Of a DNA stretch of 64,000 nt, positions 54,901 to 64,000 are shown one piece after another. The stretch comes from Apus apus (taxonomy: Eukaryota > Chordata > Aves > Apodiformes > Apodidae). Under the pieces are notes generated by a model that ran no database searches, was not told where the DNA came from, and was given only the letters and a program-made list of their open reading frames with translations. The first letter of the stretch is position 1. Each line of letters begins with the position of its first letter. The stretch lies in the NCBI RefSeq assembly GCF_020740795.1, contig NC_067296.1, positions 7,541,001 through 7,605,000 of the forward strand, read 5' to 3'. The position numbers were made by a program, and so were the translations under genes.

Positions 54901-57900
54901 CAACAACAACAGAGGGCATGTGTTCCAGTCTCAAGTAGAAGAGAAGATTGTAAAAATTGAAACAGATCAGAGAGAAGCATAAGATGACAGAGATCCATTC
55001 TTGTAGCCTCTTTCCTGTTGGAAAAGAAAAAAAAACAGGAAAAAAAAACACGTTTTACTTTGATCTGAGAAGACATTTTGAAGTCTGAAATCATATAGAC
55101 TATTCCACTGCCTGGATGACTGACTCCACTTCTCTGACAGGGAACTGAAACAAACTTATCTAACCACGGGAGGTGTGCATATTTTGTTAAATGACATTCC
55201 TCTTCCCCAAGCCATTACTAACCCCTTCCCTCTGTCCTTGCCGAAATAACAGGGACAAATCAGACATCATCTCACATTGTCCTAGTTTCCTTTTCCCTGC
55301 GGTCGCCAGCAGAATGTTTCTCCACATCACGTCTTTTTTCAAATTTGCATTTTGTTCAATATTCAGTGTGACTGAGAACAAATTTGAAAACAAATTTCTG
55401 GCCTCAAACACCTTGTAGTTAAATCATCTCATGATCAATAATAATTAAAATCTCATAAATGTAAATACAGCTGTTATACTAACAGGAAAAAGCATCCTCC
55501 TGTATTTTGGTGGCCCCAGAAACATGTTCCTAACATTGCAAGTGTACTTATTGAGCTTGTGTACTTAATTGCTGCAGTCCTGTCTTTGCCTTCCTGCTCC
55601 TAGGCAAAAGGCTACGACCTCTCTGCCCTTCTAAGATGACAAGAGACAGAAAAAGCAATGAGAAAGAACTGGCACAAATTCTCTCTTGTACCTTGCTGTA
55701 CTACTTCATATCTCTACAAAGATCTTATTTGTTGCCTATAAAGGGAGAACAGACACATCAGAGCATGGTAACTCTTTGAATATTCAGATGAGCAGCAGAA
55801 AGCTTTGGCCTGTCAATCACTGCTGGATCCTCACAAGGCACTGATGCTGAGAGCAAGTGAGTACTCAGTGTGAGACCTGTACGGATTAAGGCATCAGAAA
55901 CAGACCTTTAATGCCTAAATCCAAGGTGATCTGAGCTGCCACCTTGGCCCAGAAGGGCCCTGGCTGTAGTTAGCTCTTAAGATGCTCAGAAGCATTCAGG
56001 CTAGTCTTCACCTATTCCAGGGGACCAGTCAGCAGAGCTGCCTCTTGCCCAGGGCCTCCCAGAGCAGTTCACCCCCAGGTTGCTCCCCACATGCCCTCCT
56101 GCAGCCTTAAACACTCCACACCTCTCCAGTCTGAGGTGCAGGGAACCATTGGTACGCACAACATGAGGTGCACATCCTCTCACAGGAGCTCACATGTCTG
56201 GCTTGTGCTCAAGACAGGAGTTTCTTTCCTACTACTCCTCTGTGTTGACGTGCTGTCTGATCAAGTTTATCCTCCTAAATGCTAAATCAAGTTGTCCTTC
56301 TCATCTATACCGTGCAATGAAAAGGAAAACAGGAACACCAAAGGAGGATCAGTATTATCTTTGATGTGCCTACAATGCAATATTTTAAAGCATGGACAAA
56401 GACTTCTTCTGTTCAGAGTTCTGTTCTACAAAGGCCACAAGTATATAAATTAACATCCTCTGCAGTAGCAGAGAATTATAAAATTAAATTAAGAGACAAG
56501 AACACGCATATTTCAAGACAGCATCAGGTCACAACGTGGGACATTCTATAAAGAGGTCCCTGGAGCAATGAAAGTAAGAGTTAATTAACAATCACTTCCT
56601 GCCTAAGAAAACCACACCCTGATTAGAGGAGCTAAGTGGGCAGATCCACACGGAACAATTAGCTGTGGGGAAACACTAGGCTCCTTACCAGCAAGTCCCA
56701 AGAGTTCAGTCTATGCAAATACCACTGTACTCTGAACACAGGGATCCCAACGCGGATTGCCTGGAAGCATCTGAGTCCAGAAATGCAGCCCCAGCTCTGG
56801 ACAGACTAGGAAGGCAAATCAGTCAAAGGAGTGGAGTCAGCACCAATAACTTGTATTTCAAGAGCACTCAAAAAGTACATCCCACATGAAGGGAACAAGG
56901 TGCCAAAGCCACAAAGTATATGCTTAAAGAAACTGTGGAAATCCTCCAGAAATGTGTTCACTCTGCACAATTGCACGTAATCCTCATCCTTAAGAGCTCA
57001 GCACTTCAACACTAAGTGCTTCTACCATAACACATATTCTGACATTGTTTATGTAAATTATTTATGTAACACCACAAAAAAGCTGCACATCAAATCACAG
57101 CTCACTGCTGACAGATGTCACTATGCATACGCTGCTTCAGACTTAACAGCAACTTCTGCCTAAAGATGAGGGTAGCAAGTTGTTTTGTGTCACGGTTTAA
57201 CCAGGGCATTTGGGGAGGAAAATCTTTTCCTTATGATCACAAGCACAGTAGGTAGGTAAAGTTAGTGACTGCTTTGCTGTAAAGCAGAGGAATCAGTCAC
57301 TGCCTGGATCAGAACCACATATCTAGACCAGCTGAAAGACATGACACATCACCTTTTCTCAAGGCAAGGAAGAGGAGACTGATACAAGCTGAAATGGACA
57401 TACTTGCCCTGAACAGTCTAGAAAACTGAGAAACTAATGAATACCTGTGTTTTCTTATCATTACTTGACTTTGTACAAGAACGCCTGCTTTGCCAGTAAC
57501 TACCTTGAATGTGCAAGCTAAGCTGTTCAGCTGACCTGGTGGAAAACTGCAAGATGCTGAAAACGTGTCTTCCCTTTCCTAATTCTTCACCTGCAAATGA
57601 ATTCACTGGGAACAGCACTGCTCACACTGTGAGACAAAAACAAATTACATTTTATTATAAGGAGTTTGCAGTTATTTCCATAGCATAATCAAATATCTGC
57701 TGTCACTCGACTGCCTTCTGATGAACAGCAAGCTTCAGGAAGACCAGACCAACACAAACATGCAAACATCCCTCTGCCCCTTTCTGTGGTACCAGGACTG
57801 GGTCTCACAGAGTAGTTCAATGAATAAATATTCAGAAGCAAAAGCTTCTGTTTTCAGTTTGCTTAACGAGCAGATTTGTACATCTGCTTTTGAAAGGAGA

Positions 57901-58777
57901 AGTTATTTTCTTATTATTATTTTTCATGGGAAGAGGAATTTTGGGCAGGTTCTGGTTTGACTACTTCCAGCCCAGCAGTTAGATCATGGGCTCATATTTG
58001 AGACACTAACTCCATACTGGCAACTTTTTGTAAGCCAAGCACCTAACCTCTCCAGAACAGCGCTTTCTTAACTTCCCAAAAGTCTGCTTTAAAAGCAGCG
58101 TGTTAAGTACATTGACCAAGTCTCAGGTTTATAAAACGAAAGTGATCTGGAGCCCAGCAAGGCTGGAGGGCCACACGGGAAAGCGTCTCCCCCACCGCAG
58201 ACAACGAGAAGTCACTGGCTTGACAAAACACCGCCAAGACACCGGAGGCCAACAAGAAGGGCCCTGGATGAGACCAGAAATCCACCCAGCCGCCCAACCC
58301 ACAGCCTGCTTCTGAGACTCCCTCACACTCCCCAGGCCCCGAGGAGGGGGCACAGCCGCTGGACGCGGGCACCCGGCATCCCCTCGCTGGCAGCCCCGGC
58401 CCCGGGGCCGCTCCCCGCACGGCCCAGCCGGGCCCGGGCCCCGCACGGCCCAGCCGGGCCCGCCGCTCGCCCAGGGCTCCGTGAAGCGGCGCCGGGAGCG
58501 GCCGAGCTGCCCCAGAGCGGCCTCCGGAGGGGCGGCGAGGGGCCTGAGGGGAACCCCCGCCCCGGGGGAGCGCGGCCCCTGAGCGGAGCCAGCCCCGAGG
58601 GGAACCACCCGCCGCCTCACCTGGGGAGTAGAGCTCGGCCAGCTCCCGGGCCCCGGCGTGCTGCGCGCCCCAGCGCCGGCCCCCGCCCGCCGCATCGCCC
58701 TCGGGCTCTTCCGCGGCCTCCGCCTGCGGCCCCGCCGCGGCCGCCCCGCGCGGGACCCCGTCGGCGCCGCTCGCCAT
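39864..58777 (-). CDS. PEDS1: PEDS1 / TMEM189 gene (plasmanylethanolamine desaturase), six coding exons
   Basis: PEDS1 is an ER-membrane, iron-dependent desaturase of the CarF/Kua family. It introduces the 1' vinyl-ether double bond that converts plasmanyl- to plasmenyl-ethanolamine, the last plasmalogen-forming step. Six minus-strand exons (58777-58621, 55014-54895, 45366-45275, 43950-43806, 43178-42966, 39985-39864) splice in phase to 849 nt, or 282 residues. The human protein has 270; the difference is mainly an Ala/Glu/Gly-rich N-terminus before [20 protein letters not shown]. Hydrophobic segments lie near residues 60-80, 86-106, 153-164 and 182-195. The metal-binding histidines of the family are present: H107 (FHWGAD), H132/H133 (EHHIDP), H142 (RHD), H198 and H202 (HKWSH), H218, H225/H226, H229/H230 and H234. 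The C-terminus is [19 protein letters not shown]2V1 lies 5.6 kb downstream on the same strand. Confidence 0.97.
39986..42965 (-). other. PEDS1: PEDS1 intron 5
   Basis: This 3.0-kb intron holds the possible MIR core at 42180-42235 and is the intron in which a Kua-UEV transcript would skip exon 6. It contains no recognised exon. The small introns 3 (43951-45274) and 4 (43179-43805) are likewise empty. Confidence 0.85.
42180..42235 (+). mobile_element. Possible MIR core fragment
   Basis: AAGTAACTAGCCCAAGACAG followed by CTAGTAACATCCAGCTTAAA resembles the MIR core (AAGTAACTTGCCCAAGGTCA, CAGCTAGTAAGTGGCAGAGC). It is short and diverged, in PEDS1 intron 5. Confidence 0.45.
42966..43178 (-). CDS. 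PEDS1: PEDS1 coding exon 5
   Basis: This 213-nt exon encodes [19 protein letters not shown] through HETYFCITT plus one base. It carries the densest histidine cluster: HKWSH, DWH, KHHRIHH and PHE. The acceptor is TTTTGCAG and the donor GTACTG. It ends in phase 1, the same phase as UBE2V1 exon 1, which is what permits the read-through fusion. Confidence 0.96.
43806..43950 (-). CDS. PEDS1: PEDS1 coding exon 4
   Basis: This 145-nt exon encodes [20 protein letters not shown] through [13 protein letters not shown]. It contains the paired EHH histidines and the RHD motif, nearly unchanged from mammals. The acceptor is TTTTTTCAG and the donor GTAAGG. Confidence 0.96.
45275..45366 (-). CDS. PEDS1: PEDS1 coding exon 3
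   Basis: This 92-nt exon encodes [19 protein letters not shown] through [12 protein letters not shown], including the first catalytic-core histidine (H107). The acceptor used is TTCAAG. The alternative TTGCAG eight bases further in would put TGA in frame with the preceding exon, which settles the choice. The donor is a non-optimal GTTTGA. Confidence 0.93.
45367..54894 (-). other. PEDS1: PEDS1 intron 2
   Basis: The largest PEDS1 intron, 9.5 kb, holds the CR1 fragment, a 10-bp-arm hairpin at 50658-50682 and an AT/AC-rich stretch at 51600-51691. No additional exon is needed, because exons 2 and 3 join in frame. Confidence 0.85.
48784..48952 (-). mobile_element. CR1 retroposon, 3'-end fragment
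   Basis: The plus strand starts with ATCACAGAATGGTTTGGG and runs through GTTGGAAGGAACCTTAAAG, CATGGGCAGGGACACCTCCC, GGTTGCTCCAAGCCCCATCC and GAAGAATTTCTTCCTAA. This is the reverse complement of the 3' end of avian CR1 LINEs, so the element reads on the minus strand with its 3' end at about 48784. It is 5'-truncated to about 170 bases, and roughly 50 bases are missing between the CTTGAACACT and CACCCTCAC blocks relative to the usual consensus. It sits in PEDS1 intron 2 and has no coding capacity. Confidence 0.93.
54895..55014 (-). CDS. PEDS1: PEDS1 coding exon 2
   Basis: This 120-nt exon encodes [17 protein letters not shown] and the rest of the first membrane segments, up to PSVVVGI. The acceptor is CCAACAG and the donor GTAAGT. 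The KRLQEW start matches the mammalian protein; the membrane segment that follows is more divergent than the histidine-rich core. Confidence 0.94.
55015..58620 (-). other. PEDS1: PEDS1 intron 1
   Basis: This 3.6-kb intron has its 5' end in the CpG island. Apart from the possible LTR fragment at 57188, no element is recognised. Confidence 0.85.
57188..57230 (+). mobile_element. Possible LTR-end fragment
   Basis: TGTCACGGTTTAACC resembles the 5' terminus of LTRs that I recall as common in many birds, but the similarity fades after about 15 bases. No second end, target-site duplication or coding part is visible. It lies in PEDS1 intron 1. Confidence 0.25.
58621..58777 (-). CDS. PEDS1: PEDS1 coding exon 1
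   Basis: This 157-nt exon encodes [11 protein letters not shown] through [17 protein letters not shown] plus one base. The donor is GTGAGG at 58620-58615. The start at 58777 has a strong GCCATGG context and matches where the mammalian protein begins. An in-frame ATG 36 codons upstream (58885) has C at both -3 and +4, so I did not choose it. Residues 10-34 are low-complexity Ala/Gly/Glu. Confidence 0.88.
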
Positions 58778-59003
58778 GGCCCGGCCCCGCGGCGGCTGCT
58801 GCTCCTCGAGGCCGGCGGGCGGCGACGAGCGGCGCGCAGGGCCCGGCGCGGCGGCCGGAGCCCGCCCTGCGGCCCGCGGCAGCATCGGGAAATGGGGCCG
58901 CGCCGCGGCGCTGCGGCTCGGCCGGGGGGGGGCGGGCGGGCGCGGCTGGCCCCGCCCCTCAGCGCATCCCGCCTATCAGCGGCGCCGCCGCGCTGCGGCC
59001 GGG

Positions 59004-59039
59004 CCAATGGGCAGCGCCGCTCGGAGCGGCCGAGCCAAT
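59004..59039 (+). promoter_or_regulatory. Tandem CCAAT boxes (NF-Y pair)
   Basis: Two GCCAATGG sequences stand 31 bases apart in the same orientation, the roughly three-helical-turn spacing typical of cooperating NF-Y sites. They lie about 230-260 bases upstream of the PEDS1 ATG. Confidence 0.6.
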
Positions 59040-59116
59040 GGCGTGGGGACGGGGTCGGCGGCGCATCCGCAGCTGGCGGCGGGAGCGGGCGGTGCCGCGG
59101 AAGCCGGGCGGGGCCT

Positions 59117-59133
59117 CTGGCGCCCTCTGGCGG
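59117..59133 (-). promoter_or_regulatory. CTCF-like site, minus orientation
   Basis: The minus strand reads CCGCCAGAGGGCGCCAG, which fits the CTCF core (CCASYAGRKGGCRS) at all but the third position, where G is a common variant. It lies at the outer edge of the PEDS1 CpG island. Confidence 0.65.
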
Positions 59134-59209
59134 CGCTACCGGGCGCTGCAGCCCCTGCGGTCACCGGGACGTGATCCCGCCCGGGGCACGCCCGGGTCCC
59201 CCCGGTGGT

Positions 59210-60920
59210 CGTTCTGCTCCTTAATTAGCAGCTACTCACCAGCTGCTCAGCGATGGACTCGCCGGTACTTATACAAAGACAACCAGGGCAAAAAAATCGG
59301 GGTGCAACCGATTCATTTGAAGATCAAATAAAACAGCACTAAAATGTTTCAAATAATGAAACAGGTTTAAGTTAAACACCAAAAATTGATCTGTTTGCAG
59401 AGGGTGAGGTACAGAGCCAGGTGTCTGTTTAATCCAAAGGTCTGGAAACACCAGACCGTGGTGCACAAAATGCTTCTCTGTGGCCCAGCACATCACACCC
59501 ACCCGAGGGGCAAATCCTGGTGGATGGCCTGTGGGATGGGACACGGGGGCTGCCCTGTGGGTCCTCTCCAGAGAGCTGGAAGAGATATGCTAGTTGCACC
59601 AAAGCCCCCTGGAACTTCCCCAGACCTGACCAAGCTGACAGCCAAGGACTGCTCTGTGCTGCCCCTGCAGCAGGCTGGAAGGCGGGCTGTGTGCCTGCCG
59701 GAGACTGCCCCCCTGCTGGGAGGATCACAAGTTAATTAATAATTAGCTGCTCAAATTAGAGGCTTTTAATGAAAAAACAGGTCAGGAATTCAATGTCTCT
59801 TGGGGTCATCAAGAGTTTTTTGTATACATATAGATCACAAGTTCTGGAACCTATAAATGATGACTATTTGTGGCTGACACAGAAGAAGGTATTTATCTGA
59901 TAGGGGATTTTTCTGTTAGGTGGGTAATAAGACAATTAAAAGGCATGAGCTTGGGATACCTCAATCTGCTGGACCAGGCTGTGCTCAGACTGAGGGATGG
60001 GAATGTTCTGGCACCAAGGGACGCTGCTATTTTCATTACACTCCTGTGAGGTTAGGCTGCTCTGATGCAGAGGGTTTGGTAAGATACTCTGGGGGTCACA
60101 GTGACCTCGATAATGTTAGCACAGAAGTGCTGTAAATGTGAATGAATCAGAGTCAATACGGCACCTCCAAATGTGTTTTGAGAACGTGACCACATGTCCC
60201 CGTTATGAATGTGTAAGTTAGAGGAAAGACAGCAACAGTTTTAACCAGGGTGCAGTTCTTGGGAGTGTTTCCCAAGGTACCTTCAGCACCTGTTAGTCAC
60301 CTTGTTTTGTCAGGGCCAACAGGATGTCAGCATGAAGAAAAAGCAGCCAATTACTAGCAAGAAATGAATTCTCATGGAAAATGTGGGGGTTTTGTTTGCC
60401 TCAGTATTGGCTGGAATACAGCTGGATCTTTCTGTGATGACATCTATGTGGCTGCCTAAAGACAAACCTTGCAAATGGAAAAAGGTGCTTTGAAGCCCCT
60501 TCAAACCTCACCTCAGTGTGACAAGACAGAAGACCATCAAGGAGAAGGTCTGGTCCTTTCCTAGAGACAAACCAATGTCCGGGACACCTGTGAAGAATGT
60601 TCCTTTTTCTCTCTATCATTATCTGAGGCAGAAGAAAGAAAATGTCCATGGATTCTGGTGAAGCTCCAAGAGCTGGCACAGCCATACCGCCACCACATCC
60701 CAAGGAAGGGTGGCTCAATGAGGATTTAGCAGTGTGTGAGTGTCATGCCTTTTAGAAACACCACCTTAGAAGTGATGTATCACGCAACCCACTGGTGACC
60801 CGGTACGGGCAGGACAAGGCTGCTGGGACTCTGAACACTCTGAAGCTTGTGAGAAAGGCGTGATTCCGCAGGAAAACGCCGATGCTGTTGGGAGCAGATG
60901 AGGACCCCGCTGGAGAGCTG
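59210..60920. other. Non-coding flank upstream of PEDS1
   Basis: No exon, RNA gene or known repeat is recognisable here. GC content falls quickly after the CpG island. Open frames are short and lack domain-like motifs. Confidence 0.5.
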
Positions 60921-60929
60921 ACCCCCTGC

Positions 60930-61210
60930 CAGCGGATGCAGGGGCAGCAGACGGGCCGGCCCCGGGGCCGCCGCTTCCCGCCGCCGCCGCCAGGTGGCGC
61001 TGCAAGGCCGGTGGCGCCCGGCGGCGGCGGGAGCGGCCGGAGCCCCCGGGACAGCGGCGGGAGCGGCTGCGCGGCCGGAGCGCCCAGGAGCTGCTGCGGG
61101 CACCACCCAAAGCTCCGCCTTACCCTCATCACCGGGTCCCTACCGGCCTCCTGCCGCTGCCGGCCGCGGCCGCCCCGAGTGGGGACAGGAGGCAGGCCCC
61201 GCACCTTAAA
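60930..61210. promoter_or_regulatory. Third, small CpG island without a recognised gene
   Basis: About 280 bases rich in GCC/GGC runs and CpG stand in otherwise ordinary DNA. No known first exon is recognisable; long frames on both strands are low-complexity Pro/Gly/Ala/Arg. It could be an insulator, an enhancer, or the promoter of a non-coding RNA. In mammals the interval between PEDS1 and CEBPB carries non-coding transcripts. Confidence 0.6.
60987..61001 (+). promoter_or_regulatory. CTCF-like site, plus orientation
   Basis: CCGCCAGGTGGCGCT on the plus strand fits the CTCF core in forward orientation. It lies in the third CpG island and, with the site at 59117-59133, forms a divergent pair about 1.9 kb apart. 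Confidence 0.6.
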
Positions 61211-61263
61211 CGATGACACTGGTTTCAGCTGCTGCTTCGCCTAGTCAGATCATCTCGAGTTTT

Positions 61264-61313
61264 CATACGGTTTCCCGTGCACCGTATGGAAACCGTGCAC
61301 GGTTCCACCGTGC
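61264..61313. repeat. Cluster of overlapping short palindromes
   Basis: Three imperfectly nested inverted repeats overlap: CATACGG/CCGTATG (61264-61270, 61282-61288), ACGGTTTCC/GGAAACCGT (61267-61275, 61288-61296) and CCGTGCAC/GTGCACGG (61275-61282, 61295-61302). CCGTGC also recurs directly near 61275, 61293 and 61308. The cluster lies just right of the third CpG island. Confidence 0.7.
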
Positions 61314-61319
61314 TACTTC

Positions 61320-64000
61320 TCTCCCTGTGGGGGGAAAGAAGATGGACGGTTCCGCACAATCCCCGTACCCCAGCGCCGCCCCAGCACCGGCTCCTCGGAG
61401 CCGCGTTCGGGTTCCTCTCCCTCCCCCGCTGCCCTCCCTTGTGCAATTCCTGTCTCTTCCTGAGCCACAAGGCACCAAGGGAGCAGAAACTGGCTGCAGC
61501 TCCCTTGCTGGACTCTCTGGCATGGGAAAGTGTCAGTGGGTGGGAGAGCTGGAATAGCCACTCCTAAGGCTCCCGTCCAAAGCCATAAATGCAAAGATGA
61601 CATGGAGCAAGAAGCGTGGTCTGCACTGTGGGCTGTGCCCACCTGGTGCCCAGTCCACCGAGGCAGCTGCCAGGAGACACAGAACAGCCCAGAGGCTGCT
61701 CTTTATGCCAGTATTCCCAACCGACATGTCCTAACTGATTCCCAGGCAGCTCCGCTTTTCCCGTGGTGCTCAACAGAAGATGAGAGCAGATGAAGAAAAA
61801 AAATAAATTACAAAAGGCATTTGTACAGTCTAGGGCACAGACCTTTACTGCTTTTAATGAAGAAAAGTCTTTCAACTCTGCTCTCAAGCCCACTCTCCTG
61901 CCACCCTCTCTCAGCCTTCCCTTGGTTTACGTTGCTCCTGGCAATACATGCCATGGAGTTCCAGCTGCCTGCTCTGCAGCCTCAGTTCACCTCTTTCAGA
62001 AATTTCCTAAACAAATTACCAAGTTCTGTTACTGGGAACTTCTGACTCTTGGCAGGGTATCCTGGAAGGATAAGATTCCTGTTCCCTTGATGGACATTTC
62101 TAAATCTTGGGTAGGCTACAAAAAAGCATTAAAACGTGATCTGCAACAAATGTATCAAATGAAGAGGCTGCAGTTACCTAGGAAACGTCAGACAACTATG
62201 GGGAACTTTTGGAAAGTTACTGGACATCAACTTCTCTGCCTTTCTATTTATTTATTTATTTCGTATTTATTTTTGGGAACACAAGGAAAAAGGCTACTCA
62301 TAAAATACAAAGTCACTTCTTACTGTCCCTGCTCAGAAAGACACCCCATGTCTTGCCAGCCAAACGGCCTCAGCACAGACTTTGCAACACAGGACTGGAC
62401 ACTGTAGCTTCTGCTTTGCCACTGTTCCCTTCCATGGGCGTTTGAGTGCACTCTGGCTCTCCTTCCCTTTCTTTTGCAGAGCCACCGAGTAGGTGCTCTG
62501 ACCTCCAATTTGCTCTGGAAAATTTTCAGTCTGGTAGGGAAAGGTATTTTGCTGATGTTGTCCCACCGGCTGGAGGCAGCGGTGCCAATCTCCAGGTGTC
62601 GTCTCTGCAGCACTAGGTAGGGCAAAGAGCAACACAGATAAATCAGGGATTGAGCAACCCAGCACTGCAAAGGCCAAGCATGCTAGGTCAGAGGTGAGCA
62701 GAAAAATCAGCAGAAGACCAACAAATACCCGAGCATCACCATGTCACATGGGAAGAAGGGGTGAGGGAGCGTTTAGGGAGGGGGAGGACTCTGGCCCGTA
62801 ACAAAAGAACCAAAGAAGGCCTGGAGACACAGCTTGCAGCAGCCTGGGGAGCTCCCTGCCACTGGGGACTGCAAGGCAGAGCGGCACAGCTGCGGTTGCA
62901 GAAGAGAGGAAAGCGTGTGGCAATCGCATTTTATGTTAAACTGAGGCAAAGTCTCAAGCCTGGCCTAAGAGCCGGGGGGAGAAGGAAGGAAAGCCAACCT
63001 CTCTTCGAGTTGAGACATTGTCCTTCTCTGACATTTCATAAGTGCTGCTCTTTATAGCAGAGAATGGCAAGTGGAAAGCGATAGATGGAATTCTGGCCTC
63101 TGCCAGGTACAACTTAGGAGTTGCTGTTGGCGTAAGGTGTGTGGCTGTATAAAGAGGGACCTGGGGCTAGAAAGAAGAAAAAACAGTGCACAGCATGCTC
63201 AGAAATAAATTTCAACGTTACTTCTCTATTTCGCAGCCTGTATTGCAACATTGCTCCACTTCAGTCAGTCTTTCAGGCTAAGTCCCCTCCTACTCCACAG
63301 AGACCTTCCCACACCACCTCCGTGCTCTCTCCCAGCCTGCCTGCAAGCATGGATACTGCTCTGCTCTGCAACCCCTCACATTCTCCTCTCTAGCTCACCT
63401 CCAATGTCCTACACACAGAATCTTGTTCACTGATGCCACTGTCAACTTCTTTCCTCTTTGTCCCTCTTCTGCCCCTCTCTGTTGTTCTAGATTGCAGGTC
63501 CATGGGAGAGCAGCTGTGTTCCCACAGGGTTTATAGCATGATGTAGCTCTGATCTTACTGATCTGCTAAGAGCCACTGCAAGGCAAATAATACCTGAGAC
63601 AAGTTTGCAGCAAGAAGCACCAGAAATTACAGACAGTCTTTTTCTAGAGAATGTTCCTCTGTCCACAGACCTTCTTATAAACACTTTAATGTTTGAGCTG
63701 TCATCATTAAACTTATAGCATCTGCCCAGAGCTGGTGTCCTTCCAGGGACAGCTGCTGTAGACCTAGAGCACAGAAATTGGAGAGGTTGAAAGAAATCCT
63801 GTAAAAGAAGACAATTTCCAGGAAGAAAATGGCTCTTCAATGCTTTATTGTAGGTCTGAGCATGGATCTGGAAAGTTTTAGCTTCTAAAGTACAAAAGGG
63901 AAACTGGAGAGCAGAATTTAATTCATGACAGAAATGAGCAGTGAGGATGAGATTCTTCCATCCACCTTTTAATCATTCTGGTTACCCTCCCAGTATCTGT
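61320..64000. other. Non-coding right end of the window
   Basis: I recognise no gene here. A plus-strand frame of 205 codons at 61790-62407 has no known motif and irregular composition, and is probably chance. A short TTTA tandem run lies at 62244-62262. In mammals CEBPB is the next gene on this side; its bZIP coding sequence is not in this window. Confidence 0.45.

Larger units (their letters stand above)
58320..59200 (-). promoter_or_regulatory. CpG-island promoter of PEDS1
   Basis: Dense CpG sequence covers PEDS1 exon 1, the start of intron 1 and about 400 bases upstream. Upstream of the ATG are Sp1-type GCCCCGCCCC (near 58950-58960) and two CCAAT boxes, both GCCAATGG on the plus strand, at 59004-59008 and 59035-59039. 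There is no TATA box. A strong CTCF-like site lies at the outer edge (59117-59133). The paired CCAAT boxes would also suit divergent transcription to the right, but no spliced plus-strand gene is recognisable. Confidence 0.85.

Noticed and set aside
58103-59007. 260- and 292-codon minus-strand frames over the PEDS1 CpG island
   Set aside because: Composition-driven. Only the part at 58777-58621 is coding, as PEDS1 exon 1; the rest is intron or upstream sequence.
60752-61219. 155-codon minus-strand frame in the third CpG island
   Set aside because: Low-complexity Pro/Gly/Arg with no recognisable family.
59200-64000. Search for CEBPB, the next gene in mammals on this side
   Set aside because: No bZIP basic-region or leucine-zipper frame present; it must lie beyond the right edge.

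Overview
The window is vertebrate nuclear DNA and almost certainly from a bird. The evidence is two spliced genes whose exons join in frame to near-identical vertebrate proteins, GT/AG intron borders, CpG-island promoters, few repeats, a truncated CR1 retroposon of the kind abundant in birds, and old MIR-like SINE remnants. No prokaryotic operon, phage, CRISPR array or toxin locus is present. Most open frames in the window are chance frames in GC-rich or intronic DNA.

Two protein genes can be supported exon by exon, both on the minus strand and in tandem. PEDS1 (TMEM189, the plasmanylethanolamine desaturase) starts in a CpG island near 58.8 kb and ends at 39,864, with six coding exons totalling 849 nt (282 residues). 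UBE2V1, the catalytically inactive E2 partner of UBE2N, starts in a second CpG island at 34,228 and ends at 19,671, with four coding exons totalling 444 nt (147 residues). This tandem order is the known mammalian PEDS1-UBE2V1 (Kua-UEV) arrangement. Exon phases here would allow the same in-frame read-through product of 382 residues.

Layout: 1-14.8 kb is GC-rich non-coding DNA with short tandem repeats and several blocks that look like possible conserved regulatory elements. 14.8-19.67 kb is AT-richer and includes the probable UBE2V1 3' UTR. 19.67-34.23 kb is UBE2V1. 34.5-39 kb is the intergenic gap. About 39-58.78 kb is PEDS1. 58.3-59.2 kb is its CpG island, with paired CCAAT boxes and a CTCF-like site. 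59.2-64 kb is non-coding as far as I can see, but holds a third small CpG island with a second, oppositely oriented CTCF-like site and a cluster of overlapping palindromes.

The genes act in different pathways: PEDS1 makes the vinyl-ether bond of plasmalogens in the ER, and UBE2V1 with UBE2N builds K63-linked ubiquitin chains. Their tie is positional, through possible read-through. I found no convincing new biological system. The most useful leads are the conserved fusion phase, the TISU/YY1 start of UBE2V1, the divergent CTCF-like pair, and the palindrome cluster near 61.28 kb.
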